Shown here: one piece after another, positions 42,667 to 51,188 of the stretch | How the letters are laid out: each line of letters starts with the position of its first letter | Position numbering within the stretch: the stretch's first letter is position 1 | NCBI GenBank assembly: GCA_022825725.1 | Contig: JAJDWE010000065.1 | Location: forward strand, 42,840-106,839 | Reading direction: 5' to 3' | Length of the DNA stretch: 64,000 nucleotides | Source: Gemmatimonadota bacterium | Lineage (GTDB): Bacteria > Gemmatimonadota > Gemmatimonadetes > Palauibacterales > Palauibacteraceae | Translations under genes and position numbers: made by a program | Notes under the pieces: model-generated | The model's input: the letters and a program-made list of their open reading frames with translations, nothing else | Told to the model about the DNA's origin: nothing | Databases searched by the model: none

Positions 42667-43512
42667 TCAGCGGTCCGGCGCGAAGAAGAGGGGGATGCCT
42701 CCCTCCGTCGGCGCGATGACCATGTTGTTGCTCCCCTCGCCGATCCGCCCGAGCATCTCCAGGTAGCGCCAGTACAGGTAGCGCTGGCCCGAGATGCCGG
42801 CGAGGCTCTCCGCGATGATGTCCTGCGCGTCCCGGATCCCTTCCGCCTCGGCGCGCTGCTGGTTCGCCTGTTCGACGACGACCTGGGTCTGGTACTGCTC
42901 GGACTGCACCTGCTGCTCGCGCGACAGCTTGGCCTCGATCGCCTCGCGGATCGTCTCCGGGGGCACAACCTCGCGCACGAAGAAGTCGGTGATCTCGAGA
43001 CCGCGCGGATTGAGGCGGCTCGTCATCAGCGCCTCGATGCGGCCGGAGATGCCCGTGCGGTTGGTCGACAGGATGTCCGAGGCTTCGATCTCGGCGATCG
43101 CGTCCCGGATGGCCGAGCGGTAGGTGTTGTAGACAAACGAGGCGACCGCGTTCTCGTTCCCCACCGTGAGATAGAGATGGACCGCGCTGTCCGGGTTGAT
43201 GCGGTAACGGTAGGCCGCGTCGACCGCGATCTGGAGCTGGTCCGAGGTGAGGGCGTCCAGGCGCTCGGCCTGTCCGCCGGCGGGGTACTGGACCTCGCGC
43301 AGCGGATAGTTCGTCCACGAGCGCAGGACGCTGTGGTACAACCCCTGCGTGTAGGGGCGGGGCGCCACGGCGCCGGTCACCGGGTTCCGCTTGACCGCGA
43401 CCTCGTACTCGTCGACGCGGTTGAATCCGAACACGAACAGGATGAGTACGAAGAGAATCCCGGCGACGGCGGCCACCGTGCCGATGCGAAGCGATTTTAC
43501 TGACTGAGCCAT
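42667..43512 (-). CDS. SPFH/Band 7 (prohibitin/HflC-like) membrane protein
   Basis: A 281-residue protein. One N-terminal transmembrane helix (TVAAVAGILFVLILFVFGF) is followed by an SPFH domain (VDEYEVAVKRNPVTGAV ... DQLQIAVDAAYRYRI ... GLEITDFFVREVVPPETIREAI). A charged coiled coil (about 195-235, EAKLSREQQVQSEQYQ) and a conserved C-terminus complete it. HflC and prohibitins oligomerise in membranes and regulate FtsH-type proteases; neither hflK nor ftsH is nearby. The start ATG at 43512 has GGGAGG 6-7 nt upstream on the minus strand. It diverges from the D-aminoacylase-like gene. Confidence 0.87.
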   Translation of the reverse strand: MAQSVKSLRIGTVAAVAGILFVLILFVFGFNRVDEYEVAVKRNPVTGAVAPRPYTQGLYHSVLRSWTNYPLREVQYPAGGQAERLDALTSDQLQIAVDAAYRYRINPDSAVHLYLTVGNENAVASFVYNTYRSAIRDAIAEIEASDILSTNRTGISGRIEALMTSRLNPRGLEITDFFVREVVPPETIREAIEAKLSREQQVQSEQYQTQVVVEQANQQRAEAEGIRDAQDIIAESLAGISGQRYLYWRYLEMLGRIGEGSNNMVIAPTEGGIPLFFAPDR

Positions 43513-43673
43513 TCTCGTCCTCCCAAAAAACCGAGACAATGTCCGCAGGCGGCGAGGCCGCGCGGACGGTATCGTACGTGGGTTCATTGCAAGATAAGCG
43601 CGCGGTCGCGTCCGTCCCACCTCGCGGGCGGGACCATACAACCGCAGCTACACGCCTGGCGGGAGGATCATTC

Positions 43674-45365
43674 GTGATTCGACAGATGTTGCGCGCGGCT
43701 CTGATGGCGCCGGTCGTGGCGTGGGCCTGCTCGGCCCCGGCCCCCGACTACGACGTCCTCATCCGCGGGGGGATGGTGTACGACGGCTCGGGAGACGCGC
43801 CGCGCGCGGCGGACGTTGCGATCGCCGGCGACACGATCGCGGGCATCGGCGACTTCGCCTCGGCCTCTGCCCGGACGACGATCGACGCCGCCGGTCTCGC
43901 CGTGTCGCCCGGTTTCATCAACATGCTCTCGTGGGCGACCGAATCGCTCATCGTCGACGGTCGTTCGCTGAGCGACATCCGCCAGGGCGTCACCCTCGAG
44001 GTGTTCGGCGAGGGCAACTCGATGGGACCGCTGAATCCGGAGATGAAGGCGGACATGCTCGCCCGCCAGGGCGACGTGCGCTTCGAGATTCCGTGGACGT
44101 CGCTCGGCGAGTACCTGGATCACCTCGTGGAACGCGGCGTCGCGACCAACGTGGCGTCGTACGTCGGGGCCACGACCGTTCGTGTGCACGAGATCGGCCA
44201 CGAGGACCGACCCCCGACGCCCGAGGAGCTCGGGCGGATGCAGGATCTGGTACGGGAGGCGATGCGCGAGGGCGCCGTCGGCGTCGGATCGTCGCTCATC
44301 TACGCGCCGGCCTTCTACGCCGACACCGATGAACTCATCGCCCTCGCGAGCGCGGCCGGAGAGTTCGGCGGCGGCTACATATCCCACCTGCGGAGCGAGG
44401 GGAACCGGCTCATCGAGTCCGTGGACGAGCTGATCTCGATCGCCCGGGAAGCCGGCGTGCGGGCGGAGATCTACCACCTGAAGGCCGCCGGGAGCGAGAA
44501 CTGGGCGAAGCTGGACGAGGTCATCGAGCGCGTGGAGCGGGCGCAGGAGGAGGGACTCGAGATCACGGCCGACATGTACACCTACACGGCCGGCTCGACC
44601 GGGCTCGATGCGGCGATGCCGCCGTGGATCCACGAGGGCGGGCACGCCGCGATGATCGAGCGGCTCCGCGACCCCGAGACGCGCGCGCGGATCGCGGCGG
44701 AGATGCGGACACCCACGGACGAGTGGGAGAACCTGCTGCTCGCCGCCGGCTCCCCCGACCGCGCTCTCCTCGTCGGCTTCCGGCAGGATTCCCTCAAGTA
44801 CCTGACGGGCCGGACGCTCGCCGACGTGGCGGAGTCGCGCGGCACGGGCCTCGAAGAGACCGCGATGGACCTCGTCGTGCAGGACGACAGCCGCGTGGGG
44901 ACGGTCTATTTCATGATGTCCGAGGACAACGTGCGGCGTCAGGTCGCGATTCCGTGGGTGAGTTTCGGGTCCGACGCGGGATCGCTCGCCCCGGAGGAAC
45001 CCTTCGTGCGCTCGAGCACGCACCCGCGCGCGTACGGCAACTTCGCGCGGCTCCTCGGCCGGTACGTGCGCGACGAAGGCATCATCCAGCTGGAAGAGGC
45101 GGTCCGGAAGCTCACGTCGCTGCCGGCCGCCAACCTCAGGCTGGAGGGGCGCGGCCGGCTCGAGCCCGGGTACTTCGCCGACGTCGTGATCTTCGACCCC
45201 GCCACGATCGCGGATCACGCGACGTTCGAGGAACCGCACCGGCTTGCGACGGGCGTGCGCGATGTGTTCGTGAACGGCGTGCAGGTCCTGGCGGAGGAGG
45301 AGCCGACGGGCGCCACGCCCGGGCGCGTGGTCCGGGGCCCCGGCTGGGAGGGCCCCTCCCGCTAG
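43674..45365 (+). CDS. D-aminoacylase-like (N-acyl-D-amino-acid deacylase family) exported amidohydrolase lacking the HxH motif
   Basis: A 563-residue member of the amidohydrolase superfamily. A hydrophobic N-terminus (AALMAPVVAWAC) gives export. YDVLIRGGMVYDGSGD opens the domain as in D-aminoacylase. The usual strand-1 metal pair (GFIDxHxHxD) reads GFINMLSWA, so both His are replaced. The later ligands remain: His in YISHLRSEG, His in IYHLKAAG and Asp in FGSDAG. In D-aminoacylase the metal at the site using those later residues is the essential one, so activity is possible. The Cys expected after QGVT is not seen in QGVTLEVFGEG. The GTG start at 43674 has GGGAGG 7 nt upstream. Substrate unassigned. 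Confidence 0.83.
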   Translation: MIRQMLRAALMAPVVAWACSAPAPDYDVLIRGGMVYDGSGDAPRAADVAIAGDTIAGIGDFASASARTTIDAAGLAVSPGFINMLSWATESLIVDGRSLSDIRQGVTLEVFGEGNSMGPLNPEMKADMLARQGDVRFEIPWTSLGEYLDHLVERGVATNVASYVGATTVRVHEIGHEDRPPTPEELGRMQDLVREAMREGAVGVGSSLIYAPAFYADTDELIALASAAGEFGGGYISHLRSEGNRLIESVDELISIAREAGVRAEIYHLKAAGSENWAKLDEVIERVERAQEEGLEITADMYTYTAGSTGLDAAMPPWIHEGGHAAMIERLRDPETRARIAAEMRTPTDEWENLLLAAGSPDRALLVGFRQDSLKYLTGRTLADVAESRGTGLEETAMDLVVQDDSRVGTVYFMMSEDNVRRQVAIPWVSFGSDAGSLAPEEPFVRSSTHPRAYGNFARLLGRYVRDEGIIQLEEAVRKLTSLPAANLRLEGRGRLEPGYFADVVIFDPATIADHATFEEPHRLATGVRDVFVNGVQVLAEEEPTGATPGRVVRGPGWEGPSR

Positions 45366-45460
45366 CGTCCCGACGAGCGGGCGACGCCACCTGTCATCAG
45401 ACGATTTCGCGGCCTTCCGGAGCCGCGTTGATGAAGTATAGCAGAGTTTATATAGTATAG

Positions 45461-45478
45461 TATATCACTACTGATATA
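45461..45478. promoter_or_regulatory. Perfect inverted repeat, probable PadR operator
   Basis: TATATCA (45461-45467) and its exact complement TGATATA (45472-45478) flank CTAC. The repeat lies in a sharply AT-rich stretch (45437-45480) 19 bp before the PadR gene start, within otherwise GC-rich DNA. PadR proteins bind short AT-rich inverted repeats in their own promoters, so autoregulation is likely. -10-like hexamers (TATAGT, TATAGC) overlap it. Confidence 0.6.
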
Positions 45479-45496
45479 GCGTACCCCGGAAAGCCC

Positions 45497-46072
45497 ATGA
45501 GCCTCGATCATATCCTTCTCGGCCTGCTGCGGGAGCCCGCGAGCGGGTACGACCTCAAGGACGCCTTCAACGAGACCGTCGCGCACTTCTGGTCGGCCGA
45601 ACTCAGCCAGATCTATCCCACCCTCAAGCGTCTCGAGGAGCGGGGTCTGCTCCGAAGCCGACTCGAACCCTCCCCGAGGGGACCGGACCGCCGCGTCTAC
45701 ACCCTGACCGGAGACGGGCGGGAGGAACTGCGCCGCTGGGTGCGCAGCGAACCGGCGGTCGGCACGGAACGGTTCGCCTACCTCGCCCAGCTCTACTTCA
45801 TGAGCGCGATCGACGATCTCCGGGAGACGCGTGACTTCATGGCGGAGCTGCGCGACCACCTGGCGGGCCGGCTCGCGGAACTGCGCGCGATCGAACGGAA
45901 GATCTTCGCCGCGCATGGCGATCAGCCGGATCGATACAGCGACGACGGGTTTCACCGCTTCGCGACGCTGCGCATGGGCATCGATTCCATCGGCGCGAAG
46001 GTGACCTGGTGCGACCTGACGCTGGCCGCCATCGACCGGCGGCTCACCTGCCCGCCGGAACCGGCGCCATGA
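45497..46072 (+). CDS. PadR family transcriptional regulator
   Basis: A 191-residue PadR-type repressor. The winged-helix domain spans residues 1-80 (LDHILLGLLREPASGYDLKDAF ... ELSQIYPTLKRLEERGLLRS ... RRVYTLTGDGREEL). A C-terminal dimerisation helical domain of the Vir_act_alpha_C type follows (ELRDHLAGRLAELRAIERKIF). The ligand is unknown. An AT-rich inverted repeat just upstream is its probable operator. Its stop overlaps the next ATG by 4 bp, so the membrane protein that follows is co-regulated and is probably the controlled function. Confidence 0.9.
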   Translation: MSLDHILLGLLREPASGYDLKDAFNETVAHFWSAELSQIYPTLKRLEERGLLRSRLEPSPRGPDRRVYTLTGDGREELRRWVRSEPAVGTERFAYLAQLYFMSAIDDLRETRDFMAELRDHLAGRLAELRAIERKIFAAHGDQPDRYSDDGFHRFATLRMGIDSIGAKVTWCDLTLAAIDRRLTCPPEPAP

Positions 46073-46812
46073 CCCCGCTGCTCGACGCTCTCCTCCGGAT
46101 ACACGTGGCGGCCAGCTTCCTGGGTCTCGCGGCGTTCTGGATCCCGGTGTTCGCCCGCAAGGGCGGCCGGGCGCACGTGCGGGCGGGGCTCGTCTACGCC
46201 TGGTGCGCCTACGTCGTGGGGGTGACAGCGGTCCTCGTGGCGGTGGGGCGGTTCGCCACCCATTGGACCCAGGGCGTCGGCATGGCGGAGCGGCCCGACC
46301 TCTACGCCTTCCCCCTCTTCCTCGGCTACCTCGGGGTCGTGACACTCGCCCTGGTGCGCCAAGCGATGCGGGCGGTGGCCACGCGACGCGCTCCGGAGAC
46401 GCTGCGGACCCCGTTCCACGAGGCGCTCGCCTGGGCGTCGATCGCCGGCAGCGTCGCCGTCATCGCCTTCGCGCTCGGGGCGTGGTCCGGCCTCTCGCCC
46501 GTGCTGTTGGGGCTGAGTCCGATCGGCCTCTTCACGGGGCGGAACATGCTGCGGCTCATGCGCGACCCCGGGGCGGAGCACATGGGCTGGTTCTACAGCC
46601 ACATGGCATCGATGCTCGGCGGCGGGATCGCCTTCCACACCGCGTTCTTCGTGTTCGGGGCGCAACGTCTCTTCGCCTACGAGATCGCGGGACCGCTCGG
46701 CATCGTGCCCTGGATTCTGCCGGCGGCCATCGGCATTCCGGCCACGATCGCCTGGACCCGGTACTACCGGCGGAAGTTCAACCCCGCCGCCCGCCGCGCG
46801 GCTCCCGGCTAG
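46069..46812 (+). CDS. Multispanning membrane protein (DUF2306-like), PadR operon partner
   Basis: A 247-residue membrane protein with 7-8 hydrophobic helices. The N-terminal phrase RIHVAASFLGLAAFWIPVFARKGGRAHVRAGLVYAWC resembles DUF2306 proteins, with a His in the first helix and KGG...H before the second. More His residues occur in HMGWFYSHM and AFHTAFF, which could be haem or metal sites. Function unknown. Coupled by ATGA overlap to the PadR repressor, so expression probably responds to the PadR ligand. Confidence 0.72.
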   Translation: MTPLLDALLRIHVAASFLGLAAFWIPVFARKGGRAHVRAGLVYAWCAYVVGVTAVLVAVGRFATHWTQGVGMAERPDLYAFPLFLGYLGVVTLALVRQAMRAVATRRAPETLRTPFHEALAWASIAGSVAVIAFALGAWSGLSPVLLGLSPIGLFTGRNMLRLMRDPGAEHMGWFYSHMASMLGGGIAFHTAFFVFGAQRLFAYEIAGPLGIVPWILPAAIGIPATIAWTRYYRRKFNPAARRAAPG

Positions 46813-46830
46813 TTCCCGCGGGCGCGCCGG

Positions 46831-48576
46831 CTACTGGTTTCCGCGGGCGCCGCCGTCGAAGGCGCGGCTGTCGGAGGCGCCCCACCGGAGGCCCGTGTCC
46901 CAGTCGATGTAGATGCCCATCGCCTGCCCCTGTCCGCTCCGGGTCCGCGTGACGTGTCCCATGCCTTCGTAGAGGCGCTTCGTGTCGGGCGAGAAGCCCC
47001 ACTCCTCGAACGAGGTCACGTCGGGCAGCCACTGGTGGTGGATGCGGGGCGACTCGATGGCCCGGCCGAACTGCGACCCGGTCATCCCATGATCGACGAC
47101 GTTGAGCACGACCTGAAGCGTAGTGTTGATGATCGTCCGCCCCCCCGGACTCCCGATCGCGAGCACCGGCCGACCGTCGCGCGCGACGATCGTCGGCGTC
47201 ATGCTCGACAGCGGCTGCTTCTCGGGCGCCACGAGGTTGGGCGGCGTCCCGATCGTGCCGCGTGAATTCGTGCGGCCCGGGACGGCGTTGAAGTCGCCCA
47301 GTTCGTTGTTCAACAGGAAACCCGCGCCGGGGACGACGATGCTCGACCCGTAGCCGAACTCGAGCGTGTAGGTGACCGCGACCGCGTTCCCATCGGAATC
47401 CACCACCGAGTAGTGGGTCGTCTCCTCACTCTCCTGGAGGAAGGCCCCGTTGAAGGCCGCCGAATCGCTTCGGGAAGCGCTCTCCATATCGATGCTCGCC
47501 CGCAGGAGACCCGCGTATTCCTTGGACGTCAGACGGTCGATCGGCATCTCCGGATTGAACTTCGGGTCGCCGAGATGGAGCGCCCGGTCCGCGTACGAGC
47601 GCCGCATCGACTCGGTGAGCAGGTGCAGGTAGAGCGCCGAGTTGTGTCCGATCTCCGCGAGGTCGTACCCCTCGAGGATGTTGAGCATCTCCACGAGCCC
47701 CGTGCCGCCCGAACTCGGCGGCGGCATCGAATAGACGTCGTAGCCCCGGTACGTCCCGTGGATCGGGGTCAATTCGTCCGCCTCGTAGCGGGCCAAGTCC
47801 TCCTCCGTGATCAGGCCCCCGTGCTCGGCCATGAAGCCGGCGAGCAGCTTCGCGGTCGTGCCGCGGTAGAAGCCGTCGTGCCCGTCGCTCTGGATACGGC
47901 GCAGCGTCTCGGCAAGGTCCGGCTGCCGGAAGGTCTCCCCCGGCTCGTACATGCGGACGCCGTCCTTGAGGAAGGCCGCGCGGGTCGCGTCGTAGAGCGG
48001 CCCCGCCCGGCCGGGCAGGGAGCGGAGCCAGTTTTGCATCGCCCACGTGGAGGGCATGCCGTCCTCGGCCAGCCGGATCGCGGGTTCGACGAGATCCGCC
48101 CACGGCAGGCGGCCCAGGCGCTGGTGCGCCTTCCACATGCCGGCCACGGTGCCGGGCACGCCGACGGCGAGCAGGCCGATGTGGTTCGAGTTGTCCCGGA
48201 CTTCGCCGTCCTCGCCCAGGTACATGCGCTCCGTCGCCGCGAGCGCCGCCTTCTCGCGGAAGTTGAACGTCGTCACTTCGCCGTCCGCCCCGTGATAGAC
48301 GAGGAAGCCGCCGCCGCCCACGTTCCCGGCCGAGGGCAGCGTCACGGCCAGCGCGAAGGCGGTGGCCACGGCGGCGTCGACCGCGTTTCCGCCGCGGTTC
48401 AGGATCTCCTGGCCGGCTTCCGAGGCGAGGTAGTGGCTGCTCACGACCATGCCTCCGCGCGAGGGCGCGGCCATGCGGCCCGACTGGGCGGCGAGCGGCG
48501 CGAGGACGACCATGGCGATGGACGCGCTCAGCGCGAGGGTCCGGACGGCGAACGCGAACGCGTGCTTCCTGGGCAT
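46831..48576 (-). CDS. ggt: Gamma-glutamyltransferase
   Basis: A 581-residue GGT proenzyme, exported (signal peptide ending VLAPLAAQ). It cleaves gamma-glutamyl bonds of glutathione and similar compounds in the periplasm. The nucleophile Thr after autocleavage is in EETTHYSVVDSDGNAV near residue 386. The large-subunit carboxylate pocket is seen in LNRGGNAVDAAVATAFALAV and GNVGGGGFLVY. The small subunit contains LLNNELGDF, PLSSMTPTIV and GSPGGRTIINT. The start ATG at 48576 has GAGGAGG 7 nt upstream. The upstream 100 bp carry three phased GCAAT repeats. Confidence 0.92.
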   Translation of the reverse strand: MPRKHAFAFAVRTLALSASIAMVVLAPLAAQSGRMAAPSRGGMVVSSHYLASEAGQEILNRGGNAVDAAVATAFALAVTLPSAGNVGGGGFLVYHGADGEVTTFNFREKAALAATERMYLGEDGEVRDNSNHIGLLAVGVPGTVAGMWKAHQRLGRLPWADLVEPAIRLAEDGMPSTWAMQNWLRSLPGRAGPLYDATRAAFLKDGVRMYEPGETFRQPDLAETLRRIQSDGHDGFYRGTTAKLLAGFMAEHGGLITEEDLARYEADELTPIHGTYRGYDVYSMPPPSSGGTGLVEMLNILEGYDLAEIGHNSALYLHLLTESMRRSYADRALHLGDPKFNPEMPIDRLTSKEYAGLLRASIDMESASRSDSAAFNGAFLQESEETTHYSVVDSDGNAVAVTYTLEFGYGSSIVVPGAGFLLNNELGDFNAVPGRTNSRGTIGTPPNLVAPEKQPLSSMTPTIVARDGRPVLAIGSPGGRTIINTTLQVVLNVVDHGMTGSQFGRAIESPRIHHQWLPDVTSFEEWGFSPDTKRLYEGMGHVTRTRSGQGQAMGIYIDWDTGLRWGASDSRAFDGGARGNQ

Positions 48577-48603
48577 CAAGCGCCTCCTCTGCAGGTTTCG
48601 CGG

Positions 48604-48632
48604 GCAATGTCGCGCAATCGCGCGCAATGTCG
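48604..48632. repeat. Three GCAAT elements at exact 10-bp spacing
   Basis: GCAATGTCG at 48604, GCAATCG at 48614 and GCAATGTCG at 48624 stand one helical turn apart in the gap between the cyclase-family gene and the GGT gene, both on the minus strand. This could be a regulator-binding array for GGT or a chance short tandem repeat. Confidence 0.4.
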
Positions 48633-48676
48633 GGTGACTGCCCGCGGTCGTAAAGAGCAACCGGCAAGGAGCACGG

Positions 48677-49546
48677 TCAATTCGAGGGCGGCACGATGGC
48701 GATCGCGCGCAGGGGGGCGCCCGACCCGCCCGTAATCTTCATTGGCAGCGCGATGACGGTGGCGCCGCGGGGCGGGAGGCGGTCGAGGTTCGTGAGGTTC
48801 TCGAGACCCGGCGCATTCGCGGCGGCGACGACCTGGTGCACGATGAAGTCGGTGGAGGCCCCATAGTCGATGGAAGCCACATCGGCTCCGAGGGCGGCGG
48901 CCCCGCGCTCTTCGACGAGGAGCCGCGCGGCGGCCTCGCCGTAACTCGGGAAGTGGAGCTGCGAGGCATCTCCGGGTGTGTCGTCGCCGAGGTACGAGAG
49001 GGCGTCGGGCCAGCGCGAGCTCCATCCCGTCCGGAGAAGGACGAGGCTCCCGGGCTCGATCCGGCCATGCTCCACCTCGTGTGCCTCGACATCGGCCACG
49101 GTCAGTCGATAGTCGGCATCCTCGGCCGCCTGAGCCGTGATATCGATCACGGCCGCCGGACCGATGACCCTGTCGAGCGGGATCGATGCGACGTCGGGCC
49201 CTCCCTCGAGGAAATGGATAGGGGCATCGATGTGGGTGCCGCCGTGCTCGGCCGTCGCCAACGAATAAGCGGAGTAGAAGTAGCCCCCCTCGGTCTCGCC
49301 GAAGGCCAGTTCCTGCAGCGCGAACCCTGCGGTGTCCGTCGGCCAGTAGACCGTCTCGTCGCCGAAGGCGTGGCTGAGATCGACGAGGCTGTAGCCCTCC
49401 AGATCGAGCGGTCCCGGAGCTTCGCCGCCCAGGTCCGCCGAGGCGGCCGACGTCTCGCCGGGTGTCTCCACCCACACCGAGCAGGCCGCCGACGCGCACC
49501 CGATGAGGGCCGCTGCCGCCGCGCGCGAAAGCTCCGAGATCGCCAT
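48677..49546 (-). CDS. Cyclase family protein (kynurenine formamidase-like metal hydrolase), exported
   Basis: A 289-residue member of the cyclase/KynB-like family. The metal motif HGGTHIDAPIHF (HxGTHxDxPxHF) lies near residue 100. VDLSHAFGDETVYWPTD is the usual opening strand, and GSLVLLRTGW and HFPSYGEAAARLLVE are family phrases. An N-terminal hydrophobic stretch with AASAAC suggests export as a lipoprotein, whereas KynB is cytoplasmic, so the substrate probably differs. The start ATG at 49546 has GGGAGGAG 5-6 nt upstream. It is upstream of GGT on the same strand (100 bp). Confidence 0.87.
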   Translation of the reverse strand: MAISELSRAAAAALIGCASAACSVWVETPGETSAASADLGGEAPGPLDLEGYSLVDLSHAFGDETVYWPTDTAGFALQELAFGETEGGYFYSAYSLATAEHGGTHIDAPIHFLEGGPDVASIPLDRVIGPAAVIDITAQAAEDADYRLTVADVEAHEVEHGRIEPGSLVLLRTGWSSRWPDALSYLGDDTPGDASQLHFPSYGEAAARLLVEERGAAALGADVASIDYGASTDFIVHQVVAAANAPGLENLTNLDRLPPRGATVIALPMKITGGSGAPLRAIAIVPPSN

Positions 49547-49634
49547 GTTTCTCCTCCCTTCCCTCCTGTGCCGTACGGGATGTCGCCCGAAACCTGAAAG
49601 TGGCGACTCGCGGTTGGCGAAGCGAGATTCGCCC

Positions 49635-50519
49635 ATGCGCCGGATCACTCGGGGTCTCCTCATCGTCTTCCTTGCCTCCCTCGGCTACGGGGCCCTGCCG
49701 ATCTTCGCCAAGCTCGCGCTCGCCGCGGGAGTCGAAGTGCTGCCGCTGCTCGCCTGGCGCTTCCTGCTCGGGAGCGGGTTGCTGTGGATCTTCGTGGTCG
49801 CCACCGGGCGGCCCCGGCCCCCGCGTGGACGATGGACCGGCCTCGTCCTCCTCGGTCTGCTGTACGCGTTCAACTCGGTGTGCTACATGCTCGGGCTCGA
49901 CCGCCTGCCGGCGTCGGTCGCGACGCTCGTCCTGTTCAGCTATCCGGCGATGACCGTGCTCCTGTCGCGGCTCTGGGTCGGCGAACGGCTGACTCCGCGC
50001 CGCATCGCCGCCCTGGTGCTCACGACCATCGGGTGCGCGCTGACCGTTGGAGCCGGACTCGGAGGGGGCGATCCGCTGGGCGTCGGACTCATCATGCTCG
50101 CGGTCGTGTTCCTGGCGTCGTGGATCGTCTGGAGTCACGGGGTTTTTTCCGGGCTGCCGCCCATCTCCGCGACGGCCACGGCGCTCACGTCCACGGCCGT
50201 AGCGATCTCGATCACCGGGCTGGCCACGGGGGGAATCGGCGTGCCGCTCGCGCCCGCCCCGCTGCTCCTCCTGGGCGCGATCGGCCTCTTCTCTACCGCC
50301 GTCCCGATCACGGCCTTCCTCATCGGGATCCAGTGGATCGGCCCAGGCAGGGCGGCGACCGCCGCGACCATGGAGCCGGCGGTGACGCTCGCGCTCGCCG
50401 CCGCCGTGCTCGGCGACCGCCTCACGGCCGCGCAGTGGCTCGGCGCCGCGCTCATCCTCGCCGGAGTCACCTCGCTTCGGCTGGAGCCCCGGGCGTCCAT
50501 CGCCGACGGCCACCCGTGA
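49635..50519 (+). CDS. DMT superfamily transporter (EamA-type)
   Basis: A 294-residue membrane protein with ten hydrophobic helices in two EamA repeats (GALPIFAKLALAAGVEVLPLLAWRF ... LPASVATLVLFSYPAMTVLLSRLWVGERLT and ... GIQWIGPGRAATAATMEPAVTLALAAAVLGDRLTAAQWLG). These carriers move amino acids, sugars or purines in or out. The start ATG at 49635 has no evident ribosome site. An imperfect inverted repeat (49602-49611 with 49622-49633) sits directly before it and could mask initiation. It diverges from the cyclase-family gene. Confidence 0.88.
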   Translation: MRRITRGLLIVFLASLGYGALPIFAKLALAAGVEVLPLLAWRFLLGSGLLWIFVVATGRPRPPRGRWTGLVLLGLLYAFNSVCYMLGLDRLPASVATLVLFSYPAMTVLLSRLWVGERLTPRRIAALVLTTIGCALTVGAGLGGGDPLGVGLIMLAVVFLASWIVWSHGVFSGLPPISATATALTSTAVAISITGLATGGIGVPLAPAPLLLLGAIGLFSTAVPITAFLIGIQWIGPGRAATAATMEPAVTLALAAAVLGDRLTAAQWLGAALILAGVTSLRLEPRASIADGHP

Positions 50520-50543
50520 CGCAGGCGTACGTGGCGGTGCTCC

Positions 50544-50569
50544 AACCTTCCGGGCGCAGGGCGCGTCTC
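50544..50569 (+). promoter_or_regulatory. Candidate ECF-type promoter of the sigma/anti-sigma operon
   Basis: AACCTT at 50544-50549 and CGTCTC at 50564-50569 (14-bp spacer) resemble ECF promoter -35 (GGAACTT/AACC) and -10 (CGTC) elements. They lie 30 bp before the sigma gene GTG, fitting positive autoregulation. The spacer is a little short. Confidence 0.35.
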
Positions 50570-50598
50570 AAGATCGAAACAGGAACGCGGACCAGGAC

Positions 50599-51180
50599 GT
50601 GATCGAACCGAACGGAAAATCCCGGGAGCACGGGCCGGACGCGCGGGCGGAGAGGCAGCTTTCCGCCGGCGTCGCGGCGGACGTACGGGCGGCGACGTTC
50701 GGGGATCAGGAGGCGTTCGAGCGCATCTACCGCGCCCACGTGTCGCGGGTCCATGGACTCGCGTGCCGAATGGCCGGGAGCGAACGGGCGGACGAACTCA
50801 CGCAGGATGTCTTCGTTCGGGCGTGGGAGAAACTCGGAACGTTCCGCGGGGAATCGGCCTTCAGTTCATGGCTGTACCGGCTGGCGGTGAACCTCCTGTG
50901 CAGCCGGCTGCGAGCGCTGAAGCTGCAGAGGGAACGGGAGATGGCGAACGAGATTCCCCTGGCGTTGGCCCGGGCGCGCCGAGACAGCATCGAAATCCGT
51001 CTCGACTTCGAGGTTGCGCTCGAACGGCTCCCGGATGGGGCGCGCGAGGTCTTCGTCCTGCACGACGTCGAGGGTTACAAGCACCGCGAGATCGCGGAGA
51101 TGATGGAGATCACGCCCGGGACTTCGAAGTCCCAGCTGCACCGGGCGCGGATGATTCTGAGACGGCACCTGGACAGGTAG
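50599..51180 (+). CDS. ECF RNA polymerase sigma factor
   Basis: A 193-residue sigma-70 family ECF factor. Region 2 is FERIYRAHVSRVHGLACRM ... ADELTQDVFVRAWEKLGTFRGESAFSSWLYRLAVN. Region 4 is LERLPDGAREVFVLHDVEGYKHREIAEMMEITPGTSKSQLHRAR with its helix-turn-helix. There is no region 3. The first ~30 residues are a charged extension. It is followed 8 bp later by its probable anti-sigma factor and two DUF4097 proteins, so it probably controls an envelope response. GTG start. Confidence 0.92.
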   Translation: MIEPNGKSREHGPDARAERQLSAGVAADVRAATFGDQEAFERIYRAHVSRVHGLACRMAGSERADELTQDVFVRAWEKLGTFRGESAFSSWLYRLAVNLLCSRLRALKLQREREMANEIPLALARARRDSIEIRLDFEVALERLPDGAREVFVLHDVEGYKHREIAEMMEITPGTSKSQLHRARMILRRHLDR

Positions 51181-51188
51181 GTGAGCCG

